A DNA stretch of 64,000 nucleotides from Monilinia fructicola (GCA_008692225.1 VICG01000001.1:2096501-2160500), one strand, 5' to 3'. Positions 22,131 through 35,164 are shown, counted from the first letter of the stretch. Notes: generated by a model not told the origin, from the sequence alone. Program-made: numbers and translations.

Positions 22131-25100
22131 ATGTCAATGCGTCTCTCCAATACCCTTACATCGTCTTTTACTCGGCCACCAGCCAGTCTTTTCCTTTCTA
22201 TAAGTAGAGCACAAAGAAGATTGCCAGCTGTCAGGAGAACCTTTCAAAGTCTTTCAACTAGTTCATATCGAAGCTCAGCTTCATTGTATGTTATACCCCG
22301 CCCTTTCTTTCATCATCCCGAGTGGTTCCTTCCTTCTATTCGTTCACTGCAGATGCTTTAAATATCTATCATCGTGACACCCTCACCCCCTCCCCCTACC
22401 GAGTAACTGAGGCAAGCACGACTTTGACCTGTTCCTGACCTATTCACTGGTGTGTAAGCGGTGTTCGTTCAATAGCTTACCAATTATTCAAACTTAGGCT
22501 CCGTCCTTCAGCACAACGTCCTCAACTATCAAACAATCTACGAAATACCCCTTCAACTACTTCGGCAATCCGCCATTGTTCATACAGAAGACACAATATG
22601 TGTAGAGGCGTGCATGCCGGAGAGGAGGTAGAGAGTGCGGGGATCGATATTACCAAGGGAAGAGAGATCTTGCCAGCAAATGTTATTCCAAGGCACTACG
22701 ATCTCACACTAGAGCCAGACTTCAAAAAGAATACATACGAGGGCACTGTTATTATTGATTTGGATGTTGCCGAGGACACCACTTCTATTTCCTTGAATAC
22801 TCTGGAGCTCGAGATACACAGCACCAAGGTCACCTCTGGATCCGAAGCAATTAGGTCAGTAACCGACCGAGAGATGATTTCCATCGAATGTTCCCTCTTC
22901 AAATCTAACATGTATTAGCTCTACTCCAGATGTCACTTACAATGAGAACGACCAAACCACCAAGGTTGCTTTCAAGGAGACGATCCCAAAAGGAGCAAAG
23001 GCACAAATCGAGATAAAGTTCACTGGTCAACTCAACGACAAGATGGCAGGTTTCTACAGATCAACATACAGGAACGCGGATGGATCCGAAGGTGTTCTGG
23101 CAACAACTCAAATGGAACCGACTGATGCCCGAAGAGCTTTCCCTTGTTTTGATGAGCCTGCCCTGAAAGCCGAGTTCACAATTACTTTGGTGGCGGACAA
23201 GCACCTCACCTGCTTGAGCAATATGGATGTTGCTTCGGAGACCGAGGTTGCGGGAAACAAGAAGGCCGTCAAGTTCAATAAATCGCCACAGATGTCGACT
23301 TATCTTCTTGCCTTTATTGTTGGGGAGCTCAACTATATTGAAACAGACAAGTTCAGAATTCCGGTCAGGGTTTATGCTCCCCCGAACCAGGATATTGAGC
23401 ATGGTAGATTTTCATTGGATCTTGCAGCTCGAACCCTAGAGTTTTATGAGAAGACCTTCGACAGCCCATTTCCTCTGCCGAAGATGGTAAGTGCTCATCA
23501 TTTCCTTTGATGATATTTTCTAACCTGGTTTGCAGGATATGGTTGCTATTCCAGATTTCTCCGCTGGTGCCATGGAGAACTGGGGTTTAATTACTTACCG
23601 TGTCGTCGACCTTCTGTTCGACGAAAAGACCAGCGGTGCATCCACAAAAGAACGAGTCGCAGAAGTCGTCCAGCATGAGTTAGCTCATCAGTGGTTCGGC
23701 AATTTGGTGACGATGGATTTTTGGGATGGTTTGTGGCTGAACGAAGGTTTCGCTACATGGATGTCTTGGTATTCTTGCAACGTCTTCTATCCAGAATGGA
23801 AGGTATGGCAAAACTACGTGACAGACAACCTTCAAAGTGCCCTTTCTCTTGATTCCATACGAAGCAGTCATCCAATCGAAGTACCAGTCAAGCGAGCCGA
23901 TGAAGTCAACCAGATATTTGACGCCATCTCATATTCCAAGGGCTCTTGTGTCCTTCGTATGATTGCAAGTTATTTGGGAGAAGATGTGTTCATGGAAGGT
24001 ATTCGCCAATATTTGAAGAAGCATGCTTACGGAAACACACAAACCGGTGATCTTTGGAATGCATTGAGCAAGGCGAGCGGCAAGGATGTCTCTGCAGTGA
24101 TGGATATCTGGACAAAACGTGTTGGATATCCTGTTGTCAGTGTGACAGAGAATGAAGATGGAAAGAGCATCCGCGTCAAACAAAATCGTTTCCTACGAAC
24201 GGCGGACGTCAAGCCTGAAGAGGATGAAGTTCTATACCCTGTTTTCTTAGGTCTTCGTACCAAAAGTGGTGTCGATGAGGAGCTTGTACTGTCCAAGCGA
24301 GAGGAGACTATCAAGGTCCCTGCAGATTTCTTTAAGCTAAATGCAAACCATACTAGCATTTATCGAACATCGTACAGTCCGGAAAGACTCGAGAAGCTTG
24401 GAACCGCTGCTAAGGAAGGGTTGCTGAGCGTCGAAGATCGTGCAGGAATGATCGCAGATGCAGGAGCTCTCGCTTCAGCTGGGTACCAGAAGACTTCTGG
24501 TGTTCTAAACTTATTAAAGGGTTTCACCAATGAGACCGAGTTCGTTGTCTGGACCGAAATCCTCTCGCGCTTGGGAGCCGTTGAGACTGCTTGGGTTTTT
24601 GAGGACAAGAAGATCAGAGATGGACTTGAGTCCTTCCACAGAGAACTTGTTAGCGAAAAAAGCCCACAAATTCGGATGGGAATTCAAGGATAGTGATGAG
24701 CATGTCATGCAACAATTCAAAGCTATGCTCTTCGGCAGTGCTGGTCTAACTGGCGATAAGATCATCATCAAAGCCGCACAAGATATGTTTTCAAAGTTTG
24801 CTGCAGGCGACAAATCTGCTATCCATCCAAACATTCGTGGCAGTGTTTATGCCATGGCCTTGAAGTACGGTGGCAAAAAAGAGGTATGTTAAAGTAGTTC
24901 GAGACAATAAAAAGTTACTGACATCCTACAGTACGACATCATCCTGGATGCCTACCGTAACTCTACAAATAGTGACGAACGTAACACTGCTCTCCGTTCT
25001 CTAGGAAGAGCCAAAGATCCAGAGTTGATCAAACAAACGCTCACTTTACCGTTCGGTGGGGAAGTCAAGGAGCAGGATATCTACCTCCCCATCAGTGGGC

Positions 25101-25414
25101 TTAGAGGTCACTCAGAGGGCATCGAAGCATTATATGTCTGGATGACGGAGAATTGGGATGAACTAACACGACGATTGCCAGCCGGTTTATCTATGTTAGG
25201 AACGATGGTCACCATTTGCACATCGGGTTTCACTAGCGAACAAGACCGGGCGCGAGTTGAAAAGTTCTTCTCGGAGAGAAATACCAAGGGCTTCAACCAG
25301 GGTCTTGCACAGAGCTTGGATACCATTAAGGCTAAGGGCGCTTGGGTAGAGAGAGATAGAGAGGATGTTAAGGCCTGGGTTGAGGCAAATACTCAACTTA
25401 AAAGTGAACTTTGA
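22131..25414 (+). CDS. APE2: M1-family zinc aminopeptidase, Ape2/Aap1 type (one frame break)
   Basis: Gluzincin that removes N-terminal residues from peptides. Exons 22131-22285, 22498-22854, 22919-23486, 23536-24883 and 24932-25414; all introns GT-AG. The first 90 residues are rich in Ser and Arg with few acids, like a mitochondrial presequence (as yeast Ape2); the M1 domain starts near REILPANVIPRHYDLTLEP. Catalytic motifs: GAMEN at residues 371-375, zinc site HELAH at 407-411 with E430 eighteen residues on (NEGFATWMSW). An A6 run at 24656-24661 has one extra base: LVSEK continues out of frame, whereas AHKFGWEFKDSDEHVM follows in the next frame. Corrected product is about 969 residues. The ERAP1-like C-terminal domain occupies exon 4 end and exon 5. 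An internal ATG at 22598 could give a cytosolic form. Confidence 0.9.
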
Positions 25415-28400
25415 GATTATAGGACAACAAACTAGAAACGATTATATATGAACTCATGTATAGTCCAAGATGGCTAGATTATGAAAAAAGAATCAAACGT
25501 TAAATCTGAAATCTTACCACCATGCGGGAGACTTTTGCCGTGGCCGTGATAAGTGAGGCTTAATTTATTTTGCAAGTAAATCTGATAAAGGTATTCCTAA
25601 TGGTGAATCGGTTGCCATCGATATTCGAATTATAGATGGCTATTTGGCAGGAGAGCGATCAACTACGCAGTGAATATGAATTGGATTTCTGGTATACATA
25701 CCAAGAATCGAGGAGGCAATGTTGCAGCTAATACATCCATCAAATAAGACAACTGGTCTCAACAGTTTGACGAGAAGATACAAAAACCCATAGTCTTTCT
25801 GATATCTCGCCTTACTGCTGTAGCCTTTTGCTGTATCATATGAGTACCCAGGTATTGAAGGAGAAACTGTGTCGTGTGAGGTATGTCGTGTATGGCAGAC
25901 CTGCCGTCATCCCCAGCCACATATCATGTCATACTTGCCGGTGCACCGAATCGTGTCACCAGGCGGCTGGCTGGTGCGACGAGGCATGACGTGCTGAAGC
26001 ATTGACGACAACTGAACGATGGCCGCACTCATGAAGCTCGTTTTGTTCCGGTGCGTGCAGGAGCTCTTTGATGCAGGAGGCGGCTGCTGTAGCACAAGAG
26101 GCTCGGCGTGCTGCGCTGGGAGCCACGGGCCACGAGTTCCCAGACGCACTCGCATTTCTTTTTGTGCGCGGTGAGCGAGCGTGGGCAGGCCATATAGGAG
26201 GGGGGTGCGCGGTGGGCAGGAACGCTCAGCTGATGTCGAGGACGCTTTTTGGAAATTTCCCTTTCTCGACGTCGAGGCGGGCGTTTGGACGACTCGACGC
26301 GTCATGGAAGATGCTTTCTTTTCGTTCCCCGAGGGGAAAAAGAAAGTGTGTGAAGAGCTGACATGTGGCATGACGGGTCAAGCACACAAGACCTTGTTGC
26401 AGAAGAGGTCATGACCCGATGGTGTTGACCATTGCAGCCAGACTCGCTCAGTGTAGCAACTCAGCTTGCGGTTGTTCAGCCCCCCTTTTTGTTTTTTGCT
26501 CTGCCAATTTGAAGCTGGCACGACTTGGAATGCACGTGTCAATCTTCAGGATATCAATTGGGGGAAGGGGGTTGAGGAGGGAAGGGAAGGGGTTGGTTAT
26601 TGTGGTAGGAAGAGCACTTGTCTTTTCTTTGCACAAGCAATCATGTAATTAAATTGCTGGATATTCAAATGTCCATCATCTACTTTGGGGCCTCTGACAA
26701 TCTCCCTCGCAAAAGCTCTGCTGATATTTTCACCCCCCTGTTTCGATTCGGTTGTTGTAACACTGTGATCCATCATACTACGAAAGTTAACTTTCCTCCT
26801 CATTGGATCTACTGTACCCTGGTAGATCTACTAATTCTCTAAGCCACGTCGATCATGTTGCTTAGAGGAAAATATACCTGGCGGGGGTTACGCGTATGAT
26901 TCTTGCAATCTCTTGCCAATAGGGCTGCTGGTCTAGTCGATCCCGTCTGTTCCCGCACACCAGGCAGGATGACTGATCAAGTCATCAGCTCATCAGGTTG
27001 ACCGTATCCTTAGTCTGGACCTGAAGGATTTCGAGCTCGAAAATCGTAGACACATGTTTGCGTTTCCTCTACAGCTGTCGATGCTGAGATTTCGAAACGA
27101 CCATGCCATACTATGAAAATAGTGTAAAGTAAGTCCATATTGAGAGCGTGGCCGAAAGTATGATTTTGATGCAGCGGGACAGGAACGACCATCAGAGCAA
27201 AATGCCGATTGAGGAAGTATATCCGAGACAAGAAGCCAATGATTCGAGGGGTCAAGTTAATTACGGGATCAGCCCTCCGCCACCCTGATCCTCTACGAGC
27301 CTACGTACTGTATTTTGAACTCCAACAATTGTCGATGCTCCGGAGTCCAATCAAAGTTTGGGAGTGCAGGTGGATACCGGCTCAAGTTATCTAGCTTCAC
27401 GCTAGAATGGCACTTATCGGTTCTGTTTGACGTTTGCGCCCAGCCTCAGGATTAAAGCAAGCTCCAAGCCTCAAACTAGTCGTGGCATACTGTACGGTGT
27501 TAATGAAGTTTAAACTTCAGATACCCTTGGAATCCCGGATCGAAATTGATGTCTCCGCCAGTCGCCGACGTCTAACCTGGCAAAGACCGATGTCGAGGCA
27601 GGGCAGATCAAATGCCATGAGGGTTTTCACCGATCTACGCCGTACTTGTGCTAGCCGCCGGGCATGCAAAATCTTGAGGTTATTTTCAGTCCCGGATATG
27701 CTTTGGCGTAATCAAACTGCAAACAACGGCTCGTCGGCTCAATTTCATGACGAGAAAATCTCTCGGGACTCGACCTAGGTAGGGTTAACCTGCAGGAATG
27801 GCAGACCGAACGTTTTCGGTCATGTTACCTAGAATGTTCTGGCACGGACAACGTCCTCCTTGACTATACTCTAGAGAGGGCTCGGTGCGAAGGACAGCAC
27901 TGGAATAAAGTTTCTCAAGGTGTCTTTCCCTTAAGGGCTTTAACGGCCCTCAACGGGAACAGTCACTACAGTATTAGGCAGTGCTTAATCTTCTCACGGC
28001 CTTTTCGTGCGGCTCGCCTCTTCTGATCGATCCACATTCGAGAGAAGGGTTCCAGTCCGTGCATTGACACTGGCCGGTGCAAATCATTGAATGATGATAC
28101 GCCCCTGGACCGACCTAATGAGCAGATCGCTCCACCTTGAAAAAAGTAGTGCATGCTTCGAGATGTCGAGAAAAAGCAATGTGGGCAGTGGAGCAGATCT
28201 GTGAGTGATTCCCCAACGCGACTCTCACACCTGGCTCCCATTGTAATCTAAGGTCAATCGAGGGCAGACGAGAAGGCTTGAGCTCAATCGCTCTGCAGAC
28301 TAGAGTCCGGGCACTGTATCATTTCGCATAATGAATCATGATACCCAGGTCCATCTCCGTACCCACATCATGCCATCCCAGCAGAATGCGGTTAGACCCA

Positions 28401-29999
28401 AATGATCTTTCCAAACATCTCATATAGTGGCACCTGCATATGCAAAACAGCTCCCGTGCACAATTTGTTGATGTGGGGGGGGGGGGGGGGTTTGTTTGGT
28501 GGTGGTGGTCATCGTACTCGGAGCAATTGGGCTTTGCGTAGGGTTTGATATATGTATGATGGATGGTGGAAAGACGATCGTGAAAATTACTTGTTCCGGT
28601 ACTCCAACCACCCCGGACATGGTGGGGGATCATCCCCTGGTTATTCTTTTTTCAGCCTCCCGCTTACGCTTCCTCGTCCTCGTCCTCTCCCTCCGTCCTC
28701 TTCGTCCCAATTCCACGGCTGAAGAATTCGATGTCCATGATATCTATCCTGATCTATAGTTTCTCCATCGGATTGCTCACATGCAGCTGACTTACTTTTC
28801 CTGTTGTTACCAATGCTGTCTGTCTACGGGGAGGGGCTTTGTGAAAAAGCAAGTTCGTTCATCATATCACAAGACAACCTACTCACTGGGCACGCCCGTG
28901 TCATCTGTCAATCCAATTTCAATTGAGCAATATGAAGTTTTGAAACACTCCAGGTACATACATACTCACACGTTGCGTTGCTGCATGCATATGACAAAGA
29001 GGAAGCTTGGTCCAGGAAGCTGCCAAAGTGTTGCATTGCATCATTCTCATGTGGGATAGAGTTCAGAGATTGATTGCACTAGGTATGAGGTTGAGCGAGA
29101 GAGGAAAGGGGGTTGCATTTAGGGCTTGGGAAACGAGGTATAGCTGTTGCACCATGAGGTGTCGTCTAGTCTTTTTTTTTTGCTTGCACATTGCGGATAT
29201 TGGCCATCGATCATCAAGCTTGGTTTGACCCCCCGCTCTGTTTTAATCCCAGTAATGATGAACATGGTAATATAGTACCCAGGCCCGATTGCTGCAGCAT
29301 TCATGATTTTTAAATGAATCATGCTGTTAAACAGGCCACTAATGTAAGGTACTCAAGAAGATGTTTCAAAAGCAGTTATTACCACCTGCACTTGGGTATA
29401 CGGAAAAAGCAGAACGAGTTGAAAAATGATATTTGAATTGAATATGAATGTTAGTTTGAGAAGTGAATAAGGGATATCATCGAAAATTTCGTATCTGTGT
29501 ATGATCAAAAGTTGAGAAATTCCCTTGCCAAAAGTCCTCTCCTAGTACCGAAAAAAGAATTTCATGTCGTTTGGTCGCCAAATATACTCCTTCAAATATA
29601 CCACGAGATCCAGCTCTCTCCTTTGCTTTTCCCGGCCGTTAACGATATAAGACTAGAAAATGAAATGAAATAACCAGATAACGATCCCTCTCCTCCACCC
29701 GTGATAAATATCTATCCCTAAAACCTAAATGTAACCCATTCCATACCTGTTCCTGAACTCCGCGCCCAGAAAAAGCCTGCTCAAGAGAAAAATGCACTGA
29801 TTCGCTGAAGAGTGCTACGGTATACCCGGTCTGTGTCGCCAGAAAAGATTGTCCAAAATCCTGATGTATGTTGTGAAAAGGTATGGGTATCGGAGAAAGA
29901 TCAAGTGCAGAGTAAACATGTTAACTGTGATACGTAAAACAGAATTCAAGATGATGAATCGCTTGTGGATTCATTCAGAAGTTTTGAAGAGGCCGGTGA
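25415..29999. other. Gene-poor region, left part
   Basis: 4.6 kb without a recognisable gene. A relatively GC-rich stretch at about 26040-26400 has overlapping open frames on both strands (plus 26068-26361; minus 25907-26371) with no family features. A G16 run lies at 28475-28490. Base composition otherwise ordinary, so it is not an obvious RIP-degraded transposon. Confidence 0.5.
28475..28490 (+). repeat. G16 homopolymer
   Basis: Sixteen consecutive G residues; prone to length error in sequencing and possibly able to form a quadruplex. Confidence 0.85.
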
Positions 30000-30161
30000 T
30001 CATGAGCATAAAGGACAGTGTCCCGGCATGACAATGTATCGCTCATGGGGACCCTTTGCGCATTGTCGATCTTTGCTGCCATCGATGGAGGTTCCGAAGT
30101 AGTGAGCGCCGGGATCAACACATGAAGTATAGACATAGTAGTTCCTTGTGTATTCGCACAT
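30000..30161 (-). CDS. Small Cys/His-rich protein with C-terminal CPLC motif
   Basis: A 53-residue frame beginning MCEYTRNYYVYTSCVDPG and ending CPLCS. It has five cysteines (2, 14, 34, 49, 52) and histidines at 20, 39 and 48, and contains CAKGPHERYIV. The pattern resembles short uncharacterised fungal proteins that start MC-x-Y-x-R and end CPLC; the Cys/His set could bind one zinc ion. The frame continues upstream to 30293, but that part is unlike the family. No signal peptide. Function unknown; family resemblance is from memory. Confidence 0.5.
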   Translation of the reverse strand: MCEYTRNYYVYTSCVDPGAHYFGTSIDGSKDRQCAKGPHERYIVMPGHCPLCS

Positions 30162-33100
30162 TTTGTTGGAGAGAATGATATGTGTGTCGGAGATAGACTT
30201 GAGCTTATAAGTTAGTATGGCGTTGGCTTGGAGGGGTAAGTTAGTATGCTTACTGTGTGGGTCCGAGGAATAAGATGTGAAGTATGGGTTCAATGAGTCT
30301 TGGATGAAGATGGGAAAGCGAAGTCGATATTGGCTGAGTGAGAGTCGGGGAAGATCCTCATGCCTTTATATATCCAATGCCGAAGCTTTTTGAGGCTGAA
30401 ATATGTCGAGAATGATTGTATGTAGATATCGCACCTAAACCTTCTCTGCAACACTGTTTGGAAAAAGCAATTGAAGGTAGACAAACTACTGTGAACAAAG
30501 CCAGAGAGGGATATAAAGAGCGATAGCCACCAATGTCAAGATGGTGTCAGACCAGAGACAGAGGAATGTGTGACTTTATTAGGATTCTGAGTGCAGCCGC
30601 AGTATTGTAACAGGTACACAGAGCATGCAAACGCGAAGGTCGAAAAAGGGAAGGGAAACGAATTATGATACAATATACCATTAGGGTTCCGAGGGCGAAC
30701 GGATGGTATCCGCTGACAGCAACGATGGCTCGGGATCTGAATTCAACCCAAGCCTTGCACCCATAACCCAATAGCCTACGATGGCATGATGAGCCGCGTA
30801 TGTATTCAAACAACCATAAGCAAAGAAAAAAGGATATAGCAGGCATCCATACCAGGCGGGAAAGCATGGCAGGACCATTTTCCGATAGCAAAGGCAACCT
30901 TGAACCTACCATGGTTCGCGACCTGTTCAAATGTGGATCATTTGATGAGCAGCGATTTATCGATTGTGGCACAGATGTGGGAACTGGACAAGCCATACCC
31001 GTGAGAGACCTCTTTGGGAACTGACTGGTGCGGTGTTGTGCGAAGCACTTGTAGCAATTTTAGAGTGCATGTCGGAAGATGTGAGGTATGTGTGTCTGAC
31101 ATGGCGTCGAAAAAAAAGTAGCGTAAGGTCCGTGATCTTCTGGTCTAATGATCCCAGTGCTAGTTATTAGTTACACAGGACCCATGTCGAGAATAATAAC
31201 ATCTTGGTTGTATATGGTGGTGATGTGAGGATTGAAGGAGGGGATGGAGGAGGGGAAGAGGACAGCGAAGGGGAAAGAAAAGGAAAGCCTTTGCAAGAAA
31301 CATTGTGTTTGTGAAAACCAGCATAGAGAGATCACACATACTATCTCCTTGACAAGGCTTGAGAGGAAAGGTATATACACTAGAAGTGCTTAGTATCTAA
31401 AGACTTAGGTAATACCGAAGTAATACATATAATTGTTATTTTCACTATGGCATTAAAAGAAAAGAAAGAAAAAGATATTCTCCCTCGTTCCAAATACGGC
31501 AATCCGATCGTTCATCTTCCCTAGGTGTATGTATGCATACAATAGAGAATAGAACCTAGATATCTTCACTCACGAGTCACAACTATTCTCCTGGCCTCCA
31601 TCACACCTCCTTTCAGATACCTATGAAAGGCCATTCAAATCGGATATTATATTATATTATATCCCTAGTAGATACAACCAGAGTGTAGATTGAATGTATT
31701 CCAGCCGTCATCTGTACAGTACCAAGTCCAAAGCATCCCTCCTAGGTCATCTCGCCAAAACTCTCCTATTCTTGTCCCCTCTACTTCATGATCTCCTCCG
31801 ATCCTACTCCGTACACATCAAGTTACCAACATATCAATTCCGGGTTTGATGCATGCAATTGAGATAATGAAGGGGGAAAAAGCAATTATCTCCTCAATGC
31901 ATAAGCCGATACACTTATCCCTTATGAAGCCTATTGATTTCCATCCAGAAATCCCAAGCAATGACCCATGTAAGACTATTGGGGAGTGGAAAAGTTTGTT
32001 ATATTCGCGAAGGATGGATGGGAGGGGTGGTAGAACCATACCCCATGCATTGGGACATGGGACGATGGATATCTGGTTACTCGTTGAGTCTTTGGCGATA
32101 ACAGAAGAATGTCAAGAGTCAAGACTCAAGAGTCAAGAGTCAAGGCTCAAGGGAGGAAGTCAAATTGTCCACTTCGCCAGCTATGATGATCAATCTATGA
32201 TGATTCTTCCAAAGGTAAATAATGGGAAGTGCCGAGCAGATGCTCTTCTCTTAGTCATGCTCTTCCGCTCGAACCATTTATCAACAGACAGCAGAGGGAA
32301 GGATAGCTCAGAAGGAACCATTAGTCAATCAAAGGAGAAAATGCAAAGCTCCAATCGGTGATGTCTTGACTAATTTTGTGTTGCTTCATCTCACCGTTGG
32401 AAAAGAGGTCCGAGCTATAGTTTCAGATCACCGAATGGATGTTCAAGAGTTAGTCTTGGATCAAAGCGGGGCGGATTCTCGTCCGATATGTACTGGAGTA
32501 CAGTTCCAATTACTCCGTACTTCAGGTAGACAGTCATAAGTCGGCGGTTATTATTTATTCTTTCGCGACGCTACCTTCGATTAAGGATGGTACTCGAAGC
32601 GAACACACCTGCCGAATAGGTAATTACTTTCGGTAGACAGACAGACATCTGTCTGTCTACCGAGTAGATGCTTTGGACAATCGATACCTCCTCTACAATC
32701 GATCAGTTAGTTCTTCCTCGGCAATCCTACAATATTACTACCTACCTAGGTACAGTAGGTAGGTTCAATTGAGAACGGGAGTCGGGAGCCAGGGGATCTA
32801 ATATATTATGTACCGCACAAAACTAATCTTACCATACTCGGGATTTCATCTATATGGCACAAGCACTTTGACAGCTTGGGAAGTTGGGAGAGAAGGAGAG
32901 AGAAAGAGAGAGGAATGTAGCCTTTCGTCTCTGAGAAATTTCATTTGAATGTTCTTTACGCATAATGTCCAAGATGGAAATACACGTACAATCCATACTA
33001 CACCAATTCTTAAAATATACACCCGTTCTTCCCATCTTCGTCAGATCTCCTCCCTAGCATCACGCATCTCCTCTCCATCCACGTTTCATCCTCCCATACT

Positions 33101-33739
33101 GATCTTCGATAGATGAGCCTTATGCGAAATTATGGGTCCGGTTTGTGTCCCCCAGATCTGGATTTAATGCACGACTCGATGCCCATACCGTAATTAATGT
33201 TCCTGGTGTGCTTCGGTGATTTCGGCAAACAAACGACGGATATTATGGACCCGTGGGCCTGGTTGAAGATTAGATCCCAGCCCTGTAAGGTGCCAAAAGA
33301 AATACCAGACCTTTAATCACAGGAGACGGAGAATAATCCCACTTCTGAATTTATCATTCCGTGATGCATGGGGAGTTATGCGGATCGATCTTCACATTGT
33401 CTCGCCATCATTGTTTCAAACGGGATCAAACGGGATCAAACATGGACAGTGTTCCTTTCGCAAGAGTGGAAAAGCATCGCAATATCATTTTCGTCAGCCT
33501 TGGATGATGTATCATTATTTGTAGAATTGAACTAGCTCCCCGACCTTCTTTCCCATCATTGAAAAGGCCCAGTTGTCTTCCAGGACACGATCCTTTTGGA
33601 CTTCAGGTACCAAGTAATTATTATAAACATGGAAATGTGCTCCACAACATAGATTGGACCCCGTGTGTCAAATCTGTCATTTCGCAGATCGAAGAAGTAA
33701 CCCCACCCTCCATTCCTTGTTCATATGCGGTGAAATCTA
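30162..33739. other. Gene-poor region, right part
   Basis: 3.6 kb without a convincing gene. Open frames at 30547-30996 (minus) and 31846-32361 (plus) lack recognisable features, and the latter runs through a GAGTCAA tandem repeat (32110-32152). Also contains TACTCCGTA motifs at 31805-31813 and 32511-32519 and a long perfect palindrome at 32630-32663. Confidence 0.5.
32630..32663. repeat. Perfect 34-bp inverted repeat
   Basis: Arms of 16 bp (TCGGTAGACAGACAGA and its exact reverse complement) separated by only CA. Not followed by a T-run and not near an annotated gene. Could be a hairpin or a palindromic binding site. Confidence 0.8.
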
Positions 33740-34392
33740 TTACAACAGCGCAATCATGGCTCCTACTCCAGCAAGCAGGCCAGCGCCAAGACCGATCTCA
33801 TATTGAAGAACCGAGTTGCTGGTGGCGGTGGGAGATGACTTGCCTGTTGTAACCGATGCGTTTCCACTGGATGAAGCGTTTGGTCCAGTAGCCGTGCTTG
33901 TGCCCACTGTAGTGTTGGTTCCCGAGGTTCCTGTGGGGGCTGCTGAGCTCGAAGCTGTTGGAGAGGCAGTTGCTGCGCACGAGACCACAGATGGAAGATC
34001 GGTGACACCAGAGGTCTTGCAAAGGTTTTGAGCATAAGCGACGGCAATCTGCTCATCTGCTGCCTCGCAGGCGGCAGCCAAACAACAGGCGATACCGCTC
34101 AAGAATGAGTCATTGGAACAGATGCAGGCGATATCGAGGTTGGCACAGCCAGCAATCTGAGATCCTGAGGTGTATTGTGTCACACAAGATTGCTACATGG
34201 AAGATTTACGTTAGCAGGCTTGCATTATGTGCACCACCGGTTGGCACATGGCCGAATAGTAGATAGCTTGATGTATGACGATCTCAAGGAAAGCTTATTC
34301 GAACTTACTGCGCAAGTTGGAAGTCCATTCTGTGCCGAGGTGAGACCTGCGAGCACACTAGTGATAGTGAAGGCGATGAAGTTGGTCTTCAT
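33740..34392 (-). CDS. CFEM-domain GPI-anchored cell-surface protein
   Basis: Secreted, probably GPI-anchored wall or membrane protein; CFEM domains bind haem or act in host interaction in fungi. Exon 1 34309-34392 and exon 2 33740-34192; the 116-nt intron begins GTAAGT and has CTGCTAACG before CATGTAG. 178 residues: signal peptide MKTNFIAFTITSVLAGLTSA (cut before QNGLP), CFEM domain about residues 24-95 with cysteines in TC, SC, GC, AC, IC, CC, AC and LC positions (GCANLDIACICSND; ACCLAAACEAAD), a Ser/Thr-rich linker, and a hydrophobic tail (LGAGLLAGVGAMIALL) preceded by small residues as for GPI attachment. The first exon is only 28 codons. Confidence 0.88.
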
Positions 34393-34662
34393 ATTTGCGT
34401 GTGAGTAGTATGCAGAACGACGGTGTGTATGGTAGGGTGGATTGTTTGCGTTGATGATTAGTTGGTGGTCAGTTGGTGGCGAGTTGATTGATAAATGAGA
34501 GTAAAGTCGCGCGGACAGGAATTAATTGAGATTTCAATTAAGTGGTGACCGAGTGAATGAGTGCAAAGTTGGATGACACTTTCACTCTTTCCAAGAGGCA
34601 CCATTCGGGTTTAAATAGAATCAAGCCATAGCAAGAGATATTAAACATATCCATTCATATGG

Positions 34663-34708
34663 ACAAGCCATACAAACCATACAAACCATACAAGCCATAC
34701 AAGCCACC
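34663..34708 (+). repeat. ACAAACCAT/ACAAGCCAT tandem repeat
   Basis: Five imperfect copies of a 9-10-bp unit upstream of the CFEM gene. Confidence 0.7.
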
Positions 34709-35164
34709 ATATTTAATTGGGATTGGTGCACTTGAAAGTTTTCATTATGATTGAAGTCTGATCGATTCAATACGATAGGTTATTTGGCATGACACCCTGC
34801 TCGTATTCTTGGTACAACAAACCCAAAATATCAATTAGGTAAGTCGATGATTCCATTAATCATCACGTTGACTACAAGTCCAGAGCAACTAATAGTAACT
34901 GTTGGTATTCTTGTCCAAATGTTACCCAAGAAATCAAAGGAATGTACTGTCTGTGTAAGACGGAGGTTATGTGCCAACGTCACGGTCATTTAGATTTGAG
35001 TTGTCAACAACGAAGGAGTCGGAAGGACCTCATGTAGCTAGGTAGGTCCCTGCCTTTGAGTTCATAATAAGGCCATGTTGAGCCCTGGAGGTCTCATTGA
35101 AGTCTCTTTAAGGAGATTTTGAAAAGTTTAACCCATTGCCCAAAGAAAGATACGGAAGATCCAT

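Noticed and set aside
25907..26371. 154-codon minus-strand frame and 97-codon plus-strand frame in the same place
   Set aside because: Open mainly because the region is GC-rich; neither has recognisable domains, signal peptide or splice context.
31846..32361. 171-codon plus-strand frame
   Set aside because: Runs through a GAGTCAA tandem repeat, which produces SRLKSQESRLK; no family features.
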